Shown here: positions 44,381-52,397 of the stretch, piece after piece
How the letters are laid out: each line of letters starts with the position of its first letter
How positions within the stretch are numbered: the stretch's first letter is position 1
Assembly (NCBI GenBank): GCA_965231815.1
Contig: OZ246890.1
Coordinates: 2,976,001 to 3,040,000, forward strand
Direction of reading: 5' to 3'
DNA from: JAPPFW01 sp965231815
Lineage (GTDB): Bacteria; Actinomycetota; Acidimicrobiia; Spongiisociales; Spongiisociaceae
Length of the DNA: 64,000 nt
The notes under the pieces: generated by a model
What the model saw: only the letters and a program-made list of their open reading frames with translations
Told to the model about the DNA's origin: nothing
Databases searched by the model: none
Made by a program: the position numbers and the translations under genes

Positions 44381-45916
44381 ATGGATCGTATGAGAGTTGA
44401 TACGGCTCGGGTGGTTGGCGATGCTGATCTAGTTGCCGGGGTGGAGAGCTGTCGGGTGCGTTACTCACCAGGCGGCAAGCCGGGGCGACTGGGTCAGGTT
44501 TTTACACCGATGGAGGTTGCCTCGTTACTTTCGGGCATGTTTGAGGTTCCTTCCGGGCGCGCTCGGGTGCTGGATCCGGGCGCCGGAGTGGGGTCGCTTA
44601 CGGCTGCTCTAGCCGCGCGGGCAGCCGTCGAGAAGTGGAATGTGAGTCTGGATGTGACAGCCGTGGAAGTGGACTCGGGCTTGTTGGATCCGCTTGAGTC
44701 CACGCTTGAACAGTGCAGACGTACGCTCCCGTCGCTGACCGCGCGGGTTCTCACCGCAGATTTTGTGGAGTGGGGATGTAGCCGGCTTGATAGCGTTTTG
44801 TGGAACACCGAGCGTGAGTGGTTCGACTTGGCGATTCTCAACCCTCCGTACGCGAAACTCGGCACCCGATCACGAGAGGCTGCGGCGTTGGCGCGTGTGC
44901 GTATAAAGGCGCGGAACCTGTACGTTGCGTTTGTTACGTTGTCGCTTCGTTTACTGAAACCCGGGGGACAACTGGTCGCGATCATTCCTCGGAGCTTCTG
45001 CAACGGTCCGTATTTTCGGGCATTTCGCACTGAGTTGCTGGACTCGGCTGCGGTTAGACGTGTTCATGTGTTTGAAGCGAGGGACCAGGCGTTTCGGGAT
45101 GCAGGAGTGTTACAGGAGAACGTCATCGTTCATCTTGTTAAGGAGGGGAGGCAAGGCGAGGTTCGCATTACATCTAGTAAAGGGGACGGACAGGGGCCGG
45201 TGTCGTCTCGGTCTGTACCGTTCACCGATGTTGTTCGTCCGGACGATCCTGATCGGTTCTTCCGTTTGGTAACCGACAGTGCAGAGCGTGACTTGGCGGA
45301 TCGCGTGTACTCGCTCTCCGGTAATCTGGATAGATTGGGAGTGTCGGTCTCGACCGGTCGAGTGGTCGACTTCCGAGTGCGTCCGTATCTTCGACTTCAG
45401 CCGGGGGAGGGGACCGTACCACTCATCTATCCGCTTCACATGCGGGACGGACGTATTCGGTGGCCGGTGTCGCCGGGCAGGAAGGCCAATGCACTGGTTG
45501 CGAACGACGCCACGCGGCGGCTGTTGCTGCCGGCCGGTAACTATGTGTTGGTCAAGCGGTTCTCTTCCAAAGAGCAGCGCCGTCGTATCGTAGCCTCGGT
45601 CCTTGCTGCCGACGATCTGCCTGACGAAACCGTCGCGATCGAAAACCATGTCAATGTGTACCACCGTGGCGGGGGTTCGCTGCCGATTGATCTGGCCCGG
45701 GGGATTGCCGCCTATCTGAACTCGACGATTGTTGATAGGTTCTTTCGACATTTCAATGGCCATACACAGGTCAACGCGACGGATCTCCGTTCGCTTCGCT
45801 ACCCCACCACCGATCAACTCACCTCCCTTGGCGAAGAAGCGTCCGGTATGAGCCATCTCCAGACGGAAATCGACGCGACGGTGTCTCGGCACATCCAAGA
45901 ACTGGCAGGTAGCTGA
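44381..45916 (+). CDS. type II DNA adenine-N6 methyltransferase (PstI/BsuBI type)
   Basis: About 511 residues. AdoMet-binding motif I is VLDPGAGVGSL and the catalytic motif is ILNPPY. YVAFVTLSLRLLKPGGQLVAIIPRSF, quoted as segments, follows. The C-terminal half is the target-recognition region. It protects host DNA against the adjacent nuclease; relatives modify the A of CTGCAG. There is no clear ribosome site; ATG 44381 is chosen, 44390 is also possible, and CATAAT at 44377-44382 could be a -10 for near-leaderless translation. Codon use is visibly lower in GC than in the neighbours, a sign of transfer. Confidence 0.84.
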   Translation: MDRMRVDTARVVGDADLVAGVESCRVRYSPGGKPGRLGQVFTPMEVASLLSGMFEVPSGRARVLDPGAGVGSLTAALAARAAVEKWNVSLDVTAVEVDSGLLDPLESTLEQCRRTLPSLTARVLTADFVEWGCSRLDSVLWNTEREWFDLAILNPPYAKLGTRSREAAALARVRIKARNLYVAFVTLSLRLLKPGGQLVAIIPRSFCNGPYFRAFRTELLDSAAVRRVHVFEARDQAFRDAGVLQENVIVHLVKEGRQGEVRITSSKGDGQGPVSSRSVPFTDVVRPDDPDRFFRLVTDSAERDLADRVYSLSGNLDRLGVSVSTGRVVDFRVRPYLRLQPGEGTVPLIYPLHMRDGRIRWPVSPGRKANALVANDATRRLLLPAGNYVLVKRFSSKEQRRRIVASVLAADDLPDETVAIENHVNVYHRGGGSLPIDLARGIAAYLNSTIVDRFFRHFNGHTQVNATDLRSLRYPTTDQLTSLGEEASGMSHLQTEIDATVSRHIQELAGS

Positions 45917-45919
45917 TAA

Positions 45920-46864
45920 GTGGCTACCGTTCCTGAGGCAATCGATGCACTCAGACGACTGGGGTTCCCTCGCGCTCAACGGAACGACCGATCCGGGCTA
46001 GTGCTGTTGGTCTTACTTGATCTAACCCCTAGCAAGGAGTGGTCCGAAGGGTCCGCCCCGCTCCGAGGTGTCACCGAGAGTATGAACTTCATAGCTATGC
46101 ACTATGGAAAGGAATATGCTCCTAACACACGGGAGACAGTACGTCGCCAGACCCTGCACCAGTTCCTAGCCGCTGATCTGGTCACGAAAAACCCGGACGA
46201 GCCCGAGAGGCCGGTCAACAGCCCTCATACGAAGTATCAGGTAACCGGGCTTGCTCTTAAGCTACTCCGCAGCTACGGCTCCGAGGCATGGGAAACGCAA
46301 TTAGCTACCTACAGGGAAGAATTGGAGAGCTTAACGGAACGATGGGCTAGGGAACGTGAACAGAGGCTCATACCTGTCGTCCTTCCCGATGGCGTCACCC
46401 TCGCGTTATCACCAGGACTCCACAATACGCTAATAGGTCGTATCATTCACGACTTCTGCCCACGGTGGACGCCTGGGGCGGACCTTCTATATGTAGGTGA
46501 TACCCAGGAGAAGTTAGCTGTATTTGACGAGGGGGCATTCAAGCAACTTGGTGTGACTATTGACGTTCACGGAAAGATGCCCGATCTTATTGTCCACTCG
46601 GCAGACAACAATTGGCTGGTATTGGTCGAGGCGGTGACCAGCCACGGACCAGTCGACGTGAAGCGCCGCGAAGAGCTCCAGGGAATGTTCAGTGGATCGA
46701 CAGCCACGCTGATTTTTGTCACCGCGTTTCTCGACCGGCGTACTATGGCGAGGTTCACTGCTGGAATCTCATGGGAGACCGAAGTATGGGTCGCCGACGC
46801 ACCTTCCCACCTAATTCACTTCGACGGAAAGCACTTGCTCGGTCCGGTCACTTCTTCCAGCTGA
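45920..46864 (+). CDS. BsuBI/PstI-family type II restriction endonuclease
   Basis: 314 residues. The N-terminal helical part has AIDALRRLGFPRAQRNDRS, then MNFIAMHYGKEYAPNTRETVRRQTLHQF (quoted as segments) and LVTKNPDEPERPVNSPHTKY, the hallmark blocks of the family. The C-terminal nuclease core has GKMPDLIV and WLVLVEAVTSHGPV, fitting a PD-(D/E)xK-like site with Asp and Glu. GTG start 3 bases after the methylase stop. CTGCAG specificity is an inference from the family. Confidence 0.85.
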   Translation: MATVPEAIDALRRLGFPRAQRNDRSGLVLLVLLDLTPSKEWSEGSAPLRGVTESMNFIAMHYGKEYAPNTRETVRRQTLHQFLAADLVTKNPDEPERPVNSPHTKYQVTGLALKLLRSYGSEAWETQLATYREELESLTERWAREREQRLIPVVLPDGVTLALSPGLHNTLIGRIIHDFCPRWTPGADLLYVGDTQEKLAVFDEGAFKQLGVTIDVHGKMPDLIVHSADNNWLVLVEAVTSHGPVDVKRREELQGMFSGSTATLIFVTAFLDRRTMARFTAGISWETEVWVADAPSHLIHFDGKHLLGPVTSSS

Positions 46865-47020
46865 TAGTGACGGATGTTAGATAGTTCCGTAGTTGTAAGT
46901 CGCCCACGGGTTAACCGGAGTGTCCGGGGAACCGGAAGGGTGGTTCATTCTACTGTCTCGGGTTCCGCTTCCTAGCCCCGATTCACTCATACTGATTGTT
47001 GCCCTGTTTGTTGGGGGGCT

Positions 47021-47101
47021 AACGGCGATCTTTGCGGGGAGGCGATCAATGGTTCGCCGTGCGGGTCGGGCGACGACGAGATTCCAAGAAGAATCGATCA
47101 C
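47021..47101 (-). pseudogene. RelE/ParE-type toxin remnant (N-terminus only)
   Basis: The GTG at 47101 overlaps the antitoxin stop (GTGA), as in intact phd-relE pairs. The first 27 codons read WNLVVARPARRTIDRLPAKIA, here given as the typical RelE opening strand and helix. After that the frame has no RelE features and the catalytic C-terminal half is missing. The toxin is therefore dead, leaving an orphan antitoxin. The stretch 46865-47020 holds nothing else I recognise. Confidence 0.6.
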
Positions 47102-47385
47102 GCAATGTCGCGGCGAAGTAGATCGCGGAGTGCTTCGATCTCTTCTTGGGTGTCAACATCGCCGGCGGCGATGGCGGCCCGGCCTAGTTCGATAGCTTCT
47201 ACGGCAGTGGGGTCGGAGAGGACGGCGACGGTCTCTTCGATGGCTTCGAGGTCGGCTGTGCTTAGCACCACAGCTACCGGACGACCGTTTCGTGTCACGG
47301 TGACTCTCTCGTGTGTCGTGACGATCTCATCGACGACCTCGGACAGCTTTGCCTTGACCTCCGACAGGGGAAGAAACTTTGGCAT
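47098..47385 (-). CDS. Phd/YefM-family antitoxin
   Basis: 95 residues. The N-terminal FLPLSEVKAKLSEVVDEI and VTVTRNGRPVAVVLS form the Phd DNA-binding and dimerisation fold. The Glu/Asp-rich tail would wrap a RelE-type toxin. The gene looks complete, but the toxin following it is truncated, so it may now act only as a DNA-binding repressor or be on the way to loss. Confidence 0.82.
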   Translation of the reverse strand: MPKFLPLSEVKAKLSEVVDEIVTTHERVTVTRNGRPVAVVLSTADLEAIEETVAVLSDPTAVEAIELGRAAIAAGDVDTQEEIEALRDLLRRDIA

Positions 47386-47495
47386 GACCAGAATAATAGA
47401 TGGGCGGCCCTCTGTGAGGTTCTATTACCGTTTTCTGTGTGATGTGCTCAGAGGGATCGGGCCTTTTGACTCCATTGGACTGAACTGACCACTGC

Positions 47496-48464
47496 TCACT
47501 GACCGCTGTTTCGGTGGTTGTCCAGTCGGTAGATGCGGCGGGTGTTTTCTCCGAGGATCTGGTCGATCTGGTGTTGGGGGATGCGGTAGCCCGATTGTTT
47601 GGCCCATTCCGGGAGCATGCGGAACTGGTCTACCCATTGTTTGAGGGTTAGGGATACTTCGATTCCGGCCATGTCGGATCCGAAGAGAATGCGGTCGGCG
47701 CCGATGCGGTCTCTCATCCAGACGATCTTGCGTACCAACTCGTCGGGGGAGATCCAATGCTGCCATAGGCTCATGTCGAGGTGGATGTTGGTTTTGTAGA
47801 TGGCGACCGATATGGCTTCGTGGGCCCAGGTTTCGTAGCGAGCGGAGTGTCCGAGCACGAAGCGGAGGTCGGGGAAGTCCGCAGCGGCGGAGTCGACGTA
47901 GATGGGGTGTCCGTACTTCGATTTGTGGCGCCCGGCGGAGTGTCCCTGGTGGAGGAGGACGGGAAGGTCACGTTCTCGGAGGATCCTGTAGAGGGGGTAG
48001 ACGAGTTCTTCGTCGTCGGGGTAGAAACCGTTGGTCGGGTATAACTTCAGGCCGACGGCGCCCCATTCGTCTACCGCCGTGGTCAGGATTTCCCCAGCGT
48101 TGGGTCGTCGGGGGTCTACCCCGCAGAAGGTATAGAGCCGTCCGGGGTGTCGTCGGGTGGCTTCGGCGCATAGCCGGTTCTTCTCCTCGATGGGTATGAC
48201 TCCACTTTCGCCGAGGCCCACGCCGTGGTCCATGGGCATCATCACCGACACGTCTACCCCGGCCTCGTCCATGCGAGCCACCGCCTTATCACCGTTGCCG
48301 TCGCTCGACTCCCTCCAGGCTTGGACGAAATACTCGGGGTCGGACTTGGGTGGTTCGTACCAGCGAACCTGGCGGGCCCAGGACTCCGCCATTCCCGAAG
48401 AGATATTCATCGGGTTCCAGTCCGGCTCCATGATATGCATGTGGCAATCGACCACCAAGGCCAT
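47496..48464 (-). CDS. amidohydrolase-2 family metal-dependent hydrolase, paralogue 3
   Basis: 322 residues. VVDCHMHIM metal pair, LKLYPTNGFYPDD, VLLHQGHSAGRHKSKYG, FVLGHSARYE and ILFGSDMAGIEVSL. It is a close paralogue of 14696-15661, differing mainly at the N-terminus and C-terminal tail. The ATG at 48464 is 2 bases after the stop of amidohydrolase 4. The open frame extends to 48590 inside that gene and was rejected. It is the functional reference for the pseudogene at 41045-41721. Confidence 0.85.
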   Translation of the reverse strand: MALVVDCHMHIMEPDWNPMNISSGMAESWARQVRWYEPPKSDPEYFVQAWRESSDGNGDKAVARMDEAGVDVSVMMPMDHGVGLGESGVIPIEEKNRLCAEATRRHPGRLYTFCGVDPRRPNAGEILTTAVDEWGAVGLKLYPTNGFYPDDEELVYPLYRILRERDLPVLLHQGHSAGRHKSKYGHPIYVDSAAADFPDLRFVLGHSARYETWAHEAISVAIYKTNIHLDMSLWQHWISPDELVRKIVWMRDRIGADRILFGSDMAGIEVSLTLKQWVDQFRMLPEWAKQSGYRIPQHQIDQILGENTRRIYRLDNHRNSGQ

Positions 48465-48466
48465 GG

Positions 48467-50041
48467 TCACTCCTCTCTCGAACCGACCGCCATCGGGGGT
48501 GGATGCTTTGCGTTGTACACCGCGGCCGGCTTGACAGGAATCCGGGCCCACCTGCGGTAGAAGTCGAGGACGTAGGGGTCTACTTCCCAACCCAGGCGGA
48601 CCGATTCGGGGTCGGGATCGCTGCCCATGATGCGCAGAGCGGCTTCCGCAACTTGGTCCTTGATCCGGCTCCGGGAGACACGGGTGAACTCGCCGTCGTG
48701 GTACACGACTTCTCCCGCAACCATGACGGAGGCTACGTCATCGGAGGAGGCCCGGTCCAGGATCACGTCGAGCAGGGGAGTGGAGGCGAAACGTTCCTCC
48801 GGCCAGAACAGACGGTCACGGCTCAACACGACCAGGTCTGCCTCCTTGCCGACCTCGAGGGAACCCAGTTCGGACTCGAAGCGGATAGCGCGGGCACCGT
48901 TCTCCGCCGCGGCCCTCAGCACTCTCTCCGAGTCGAGGCGCCCGACCTCGAGCAGTCCGGGGGTTCTCTGGAGGTAGGCGGCCAGCCGGAGTTCCTGGAA
49001 GAAGTCCCCCGAGTCGGAAAAAGAGATGTTGTCGGTACCGAAACACACCCGGCCGCCGCGGTCCATGATCTCCCTGACCCGGGCGATGCCGGTACTTAAC
49101 CGTAGATTCGAGCCGGGGTTGTTCACAGCCACCGCTCCGGTGTCGGCGAGGATGGCGATGTCCTCGTCGGTGGCCCATACGAAGTGAGAGCATGACACGT
49201 CGGGTCCCAGCACTCCGAGATCCGCCAGGCGGCGCATGGCGGTCTTCCCGTCGTTCTCCAGCGCGTACATCATCTCGGAACGGGTCTCGAGTACATGCGT
49301 CATGATCCCTGTCCCGTACTCGTCGGCCAGGCGCCGGTTCCGAAGGTAGAGTTCGTCCGAGCAGGCCGGGGTCCAGTCAGGGGCGAGCAGGACCCGGATC
49401 CGGCCCTCCCGCCGATCCCAGCGTGATACGAGATCGCGGTAGACCGCCAGTACTTTCCCGATCGGCCATGCGTATCCCATCGTCGACGCCCGGATACGCT
49501 GCGCCAGGTCTGGCGGAAGTGTGGCCAGAAAGGCCTCGTCGTCCGCATGGACGAGCGTGTTCCGGTCGCGGGTTACCACCCCGAGGGCTACTCGAACGCC
49601 TAAGTCCTGGTAGGCCTGCAGGATGGCTTCGTACCCGAAGTCGGGTAGATTGGAACGGCCGTAGTTGAGGTCGACGAAACCGGTCTGTCCACTTCCGGCA
49701 TCGTTCATCACGTTGGCCAGCACCGCGTGGTACAAGTCCTCCTCGTTGACCGAACTCCACATGGCATGAACGTGGACGTTGGCCCGCTCGAAGATGTACT
49801 GGGGCATGCCCCGATTCAGAGCCGAGCCCGAGTGGTAGTGACCGTTGATGAAACCCGGCAGGACGGTATGGCGCTGGGAGCCGATCTGCCGGTGGAAAGG
49901 TCCCTGAGCCTCAAGTTCCGCCCTCGATCCGACCGCGATGATCTTCCGACCCTCGACCACTAATGCGCCGTCCCGCAGGAACCCGGGGGAGGTCTTCCCG
50001 AGCACCACCAAGGGATCGCCCATGACGAGGGTCCGGCTCAC
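48467..50041 (-). CDS. AtzA/SsnA-type amidohydrolase, paralogue 4
   Basis: 524 residues. Ligands: LPGFINGHYHSGS, MTHVLETRSEM, CSHFVWATDEDI, FGTDNISFSD. LGSLEVGKEADLVVLSRDR closes the sandwich. The shared tail is DPYVLDFYRRW, then PAAVYN. Very similar to paralogue 1. Two-gene operon with amidohydrolase-2 paralogue 3, mirroring the arrangement in the 11-22 kb operon but without a TenA-like gene. Divergent from the SucC-like gene. Confidence 0.85.
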   Translation of the reverse strand: MSRTLVMGDPLVVLGKTSPGFLRDGALVVEGRKIIAVGSRAELEAQGPFHRQIGSQRHTVLPGFINGHYHSGSALNRGMPQYIFERANVHVHAMWSSVNEEDLYHAVLANVMNDAGSGQTGFVDLNYGRSNLPDFGYEAILQAYQDLGVRVALGVVTRDRNTLVHADDEAFLATLPPDLAQRIRASTMGYAWPIGKVLAVYRDLVSRWDRREGRIRVLLAPDWTPACSDELYLRNRRLADEYGTGIMTHVLETRSEMMYALENDGKTAMRRLADLGVLGPDVSCSHFVWATDEDIAILADTGAVAVNNPGSNLRLSTGIARVREIMDRGGRVCFGTDNISFSDSGDFFQELRLAAYLQRTPGLLEVGRLDSERVLRAAAENGARAIRFESELGSLEVGKEADLVVLSRDRLFWPEERFASTPLLDVILDRASSDDVASVMVAGEVVYHDGEFTRVSRSRIKDQVAEAALRIMGSDPDPESVRLGWEVDPYVLDFYRRWARIPVKPAAVYNAKHPPPMAVGSREE

Positions 50042-50128
50042 GGTTTTCCTCCTTTGCTGACCTGACCATAATGCGGAATCGGAGGGCGCGCCCGCAAGGA
50101 GGCTCTACGGAGAGAGGGATGCTGTGCC

Positions 50129-51286
50129 ATGAGGTTGCTCGAGAACGAGGCGAAGGCTCGTCTGGCGAAGGGCGGGGTCACGGCGCCGGACGGAACCGTG
50201 GCCGGCACGCCTGAACAGGTACGGTCGGCAGCCTTCGCCTTGGGCGGTGAGGTGTTCGTCAAGGCTCTGGTTCCCGAGAACCGGCGATCCAACAACGCCG
50301 GTGTGGTGGGTCCGGTGGGTCCCGACGGCGCCGCGGCTGCGGCTTGTGAATTGCTCGGTGGCCGGATCCTAGGCCACCGATGCCGGACCGTGTATGTGGA
50401 GGAGGCTGTGGCTATCGACCGGGAACTGTATCTCGGCTTCTCTTGGACCTCCGTTGGTCCCCGAGTTGTTGCATCCGCGAGCGGCGGCGTCGACATCGAG
50501 GAGTCGAGCCACGGATCGGTCGGGCGGACATTGGGGGATCCGGTTAGCCTTCCGCCTGATGATGCGGCGGATTTATGGCATAGGGCCCTACGTGGCGACA
50601 CCATCCCACCAGGATTGGTGGACCTCACGGTGGCTGCATCAGAGGTGTTCGCGAACGATGCTCTGCTGGTGGAGATCAATCCGGTGGCCATGCGATACGG
50701 TGGGACGGCGACGGCGGTGGGGGGACTGATCGAGATGGACGACAACGCCCTTTTCCGCCATCCGGAACTTCGTCGTCGGAACACCGACCGGCACACCGCA
50801 CGCGAGATTGCCGTAATCGAGGCGGACCGGGGACTCCCCGGCCCGTCGGTGCGTTACGTGGAGCTCGATGGGGACACGGGACTGCTGGTGGGCGGGGGTG
50901 GCGCCGGTCTCTACCAGCACGATCTACTGGTTTCGGCAGGCATCCGGCCCGCCAACCACAGCGATCTCGGGGCCGGAGTCTCGGCGGAGAAGCTCGACGT
51001 GCTCGTTGAGGCCGTGCTCGGTCACCCTAACCTCGCCCGCCTCCTAGTGGGTTTCAACCTTCTGCAGATGGCGCCCTGCGACCTGATTATCGAACGCCTC
51101 CTCGCCGGACTGGACCGTTCCGGTTACGGCGACGGATCCATTCCGGTCGTGATCCGACTCGATGGTTTCAATGCAGGGCGAGCTCGTAGACTGGCGGCAG
51201 ATCGTCCCGGCTTGACGTACCTCCCCAAGGGGGCCGGCCTTGGCGACGCGGTGGACACCTTGGTGAGGCTTGAACGATGCTCGTAA
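50129..51286 (+). CDS. SucC-like ATP-grasp acyl-CoA synthetase beta subunit
   Basis: 385 residues related to the succinyl-CoA synthetase / malate-CoA ligase beta chain. N-terminal ATP-grasp with FVKALVPENRRSNNAG, the metal-site VEINPVAM, and the C-terminal CoA-ligase flavodoxin-like domain with GLLVGGGGAGLYQHDLL. Divergence from TCA-cycle SucC is clear, so the acid substrate is probably different. It overlaps the small biotin-carrier gene by 10 bases and pairs with the SucD-like gene beyond it. Confidence 0.78.
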   Translation: MRLLENEAKARLAKGGVTAPDGTVAGTPEQVRSAAFALGGEVFVKALVPENRRSNNAGVVGPVGPDGAAAAACELLGGRILGHRCRTVYVEEAVAIDRELYLGFSWTSVGPRVVASASGGVDIEESSHGSVGRTLGDPVSLPPDDAADLWHRALRGDTIPPGLVDLTVAASEVFANDALLVEINPVAMRYGGTATAVGGLIEMDDNALFRHPELRRRNTDRHTAREIAVIEADRGLPGPSVRYVELDGDTGLLVGGGGAGLYQHDLLVSAGIRPANHSDLGAGVSAEKLDVLVEAVLGHPNLARLLVGFNLLQMAPCDLIIERLLAGLDRSGYGDGSIPVVIRLDGFNAGRARRLAADRPGLTYLPKGAGLGDAVDTLVRLERCS

Positions 51287-51495
51287 CCGCCGATATGGCC
51301 TCCATCGTCTGGCGGATCACAGCCGCCGAAGGCGACGATGTGCAGATCGGCCAGGAGATACTGGTTCTCGAGTCGATGAAGATGGAGATCCCGGTCCTAT
51401 CTCCTGTGGCGGGTTTCGTTGCCCGCATCCTCGTAGCGGAGGGCGATGTCATTGGCGCCGGGGACACTCTCGCCCGGATAGAACGCTGCCTGTGA
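51277..51495 (+). CDS. small biotin carboxyl carrier protein
   Basis: 72 residues, just the biotinyl domain. The biotin attachment site is LESMKMEIPV (Lys of MKM). SPVAGFVARILVAEGDVIGAGD is the second half-repeat of the fold, quoted as segments. Length is like the single-domain carriers of actinobacterial acyl-CoA carboxylases. It is wedged between the SucC- and SucD-like genes, overlapping both, which is an unusual place. It presumably serves the carboxyltransferase two genes down. Confidence 0.85.
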   Translation: MLVTADMASIVWRITAAEGDDVQIGQEILVLESMKMEIPVLSPVAGFVARILVAEGDVIGAGDTLARIERCL

Positions 51496-52397
51496 GCATC
51501 CTCGCCGATGCCGCGACGCGGGTACTCGTACAGGGCATTACCGGCTCGGTGGGCCGGATCGACACGCGCATCTGCCTCGACTACGGGACCAAGATCGTGG
51601 CCGGTGTGACACCTGGTCGGGGAGGACAATCCGTGTGTGGCGTCCCCGTATTCGATACCGTGGCGGAAGCTGTCGCCACGACCGGGGCGAGCGCGGCTGT
51701 CCAGTACGTACCGGCCCGCCATGCGGCGAGTGCGGTGGTGGAGGCGGTTGCTTCGGGCCTATCACCGATTGTAGCGATAGCCGAGAACCTTCCCCGCCAC
51801 GACGCCTACCGTTCGGCGTTGGCTGCCCGTCGGGCCGGATCGGTCCTGATCGGATTCAACACCAACGGCATCATCTCCCCGGGCGAGACGAAGCTGGGTG
51901 GGATCGGAGGCCCTCGACCCGGCGACGTGTTCCGACCCGGGAGGGTGGGTATTTGTTCCCGCTCTGGTGGGATGTCCGCTGAGATAGGGGTTGCCCTTGG
52001 CGGAGCGGGACTGGGTGTCTCGACCTGCGTTTCGATGGGAGGCGAGGTCGTCACGGGAAGGTCGATGGCCGACTACGCGCGCTGGTTCGAGGCGGACGAC
52101 GCCACCGACGCCATAGTGGTCTTCGGAGAGCCCGGATCCAACCATGAATCCGACCTTGCGGACGCGATCAGGGCGGGGGAGGTGACCAAACCGGTGGTGG
52201 CGATGGTCGTCGGCGAGTTTCAAGATGCATACCCGGCCGGGGCTTCTTTCGGTCACGCGGCGGCGATGGTGAGGCGAGATAAGGACCGTGCGGTCGCCAA
52301 ACGTAGCTTGCTAGGCGCGGCCGGCGCGTCGATAGCGGAACGTATCGAGGACATTCCGGATCTCGTCCGGAAGGTCACCGGGGGAGTACGAGAATGA
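51492..52397 (+). CDS. SucD-like acyl-CoA synthetase alpha subunit
   Basis: 301 residues. CoA-binding Rossmann start RVLVQGITGSVGR, GVTPGRGGQSVCGVPVFD, then GICSRSGGMSAEIG, and the phospho-His region in SFGHAAAMV, where SucD has GHAGA. GTG start overlaps the carrier stop (GTGA). An open frame running from 51270 is an artefact across the carrier gene. With the SucC-like subunit it should form an NDP-forming acyl-CoA ligase. Confidence 0.8.
   Translation: MSILADAATRVLVQGITGSVGRIDTRICLDYGTKIVAGVTPGRGGQSVCGVPVFDTVAEAVATTGASAAVQYVPARHAASAVVEAVASGLSPIVAIAENLPRHDAYRSALAARRAGSVLIGFNTNGIISPGETKLGGIGGPRPGDVFRPGRVGICSRSGGMSAEIGVALGGAGLGVSTCVSMGGEVVTGRSMADYARWFEADDATDAIVVFGEPGSNHESDLADAIRAGEVTKPVVAMVVGEFQDAYPAGASFGHAAAMVRRDKDRAVAKRSLLGAAGASIAERIEDIPDLVRKVTGGVRE

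Noticed and set aside
46920..47195. Plus-strand frame of 91 codons with a hydrophobic stretch
   Set aside because: It runs opposite to the antitoxin/toxin remnant and has no homology; treated as a shadow frame.
50129..52397. TCA-cycle succinyl-CoA synthetase SucCD
   Set aside because: The subunits are divergent, separated by a biotin carrier gene and coupled to a carboxyltransferase, so the symbols sucC and sucD were not assigned.
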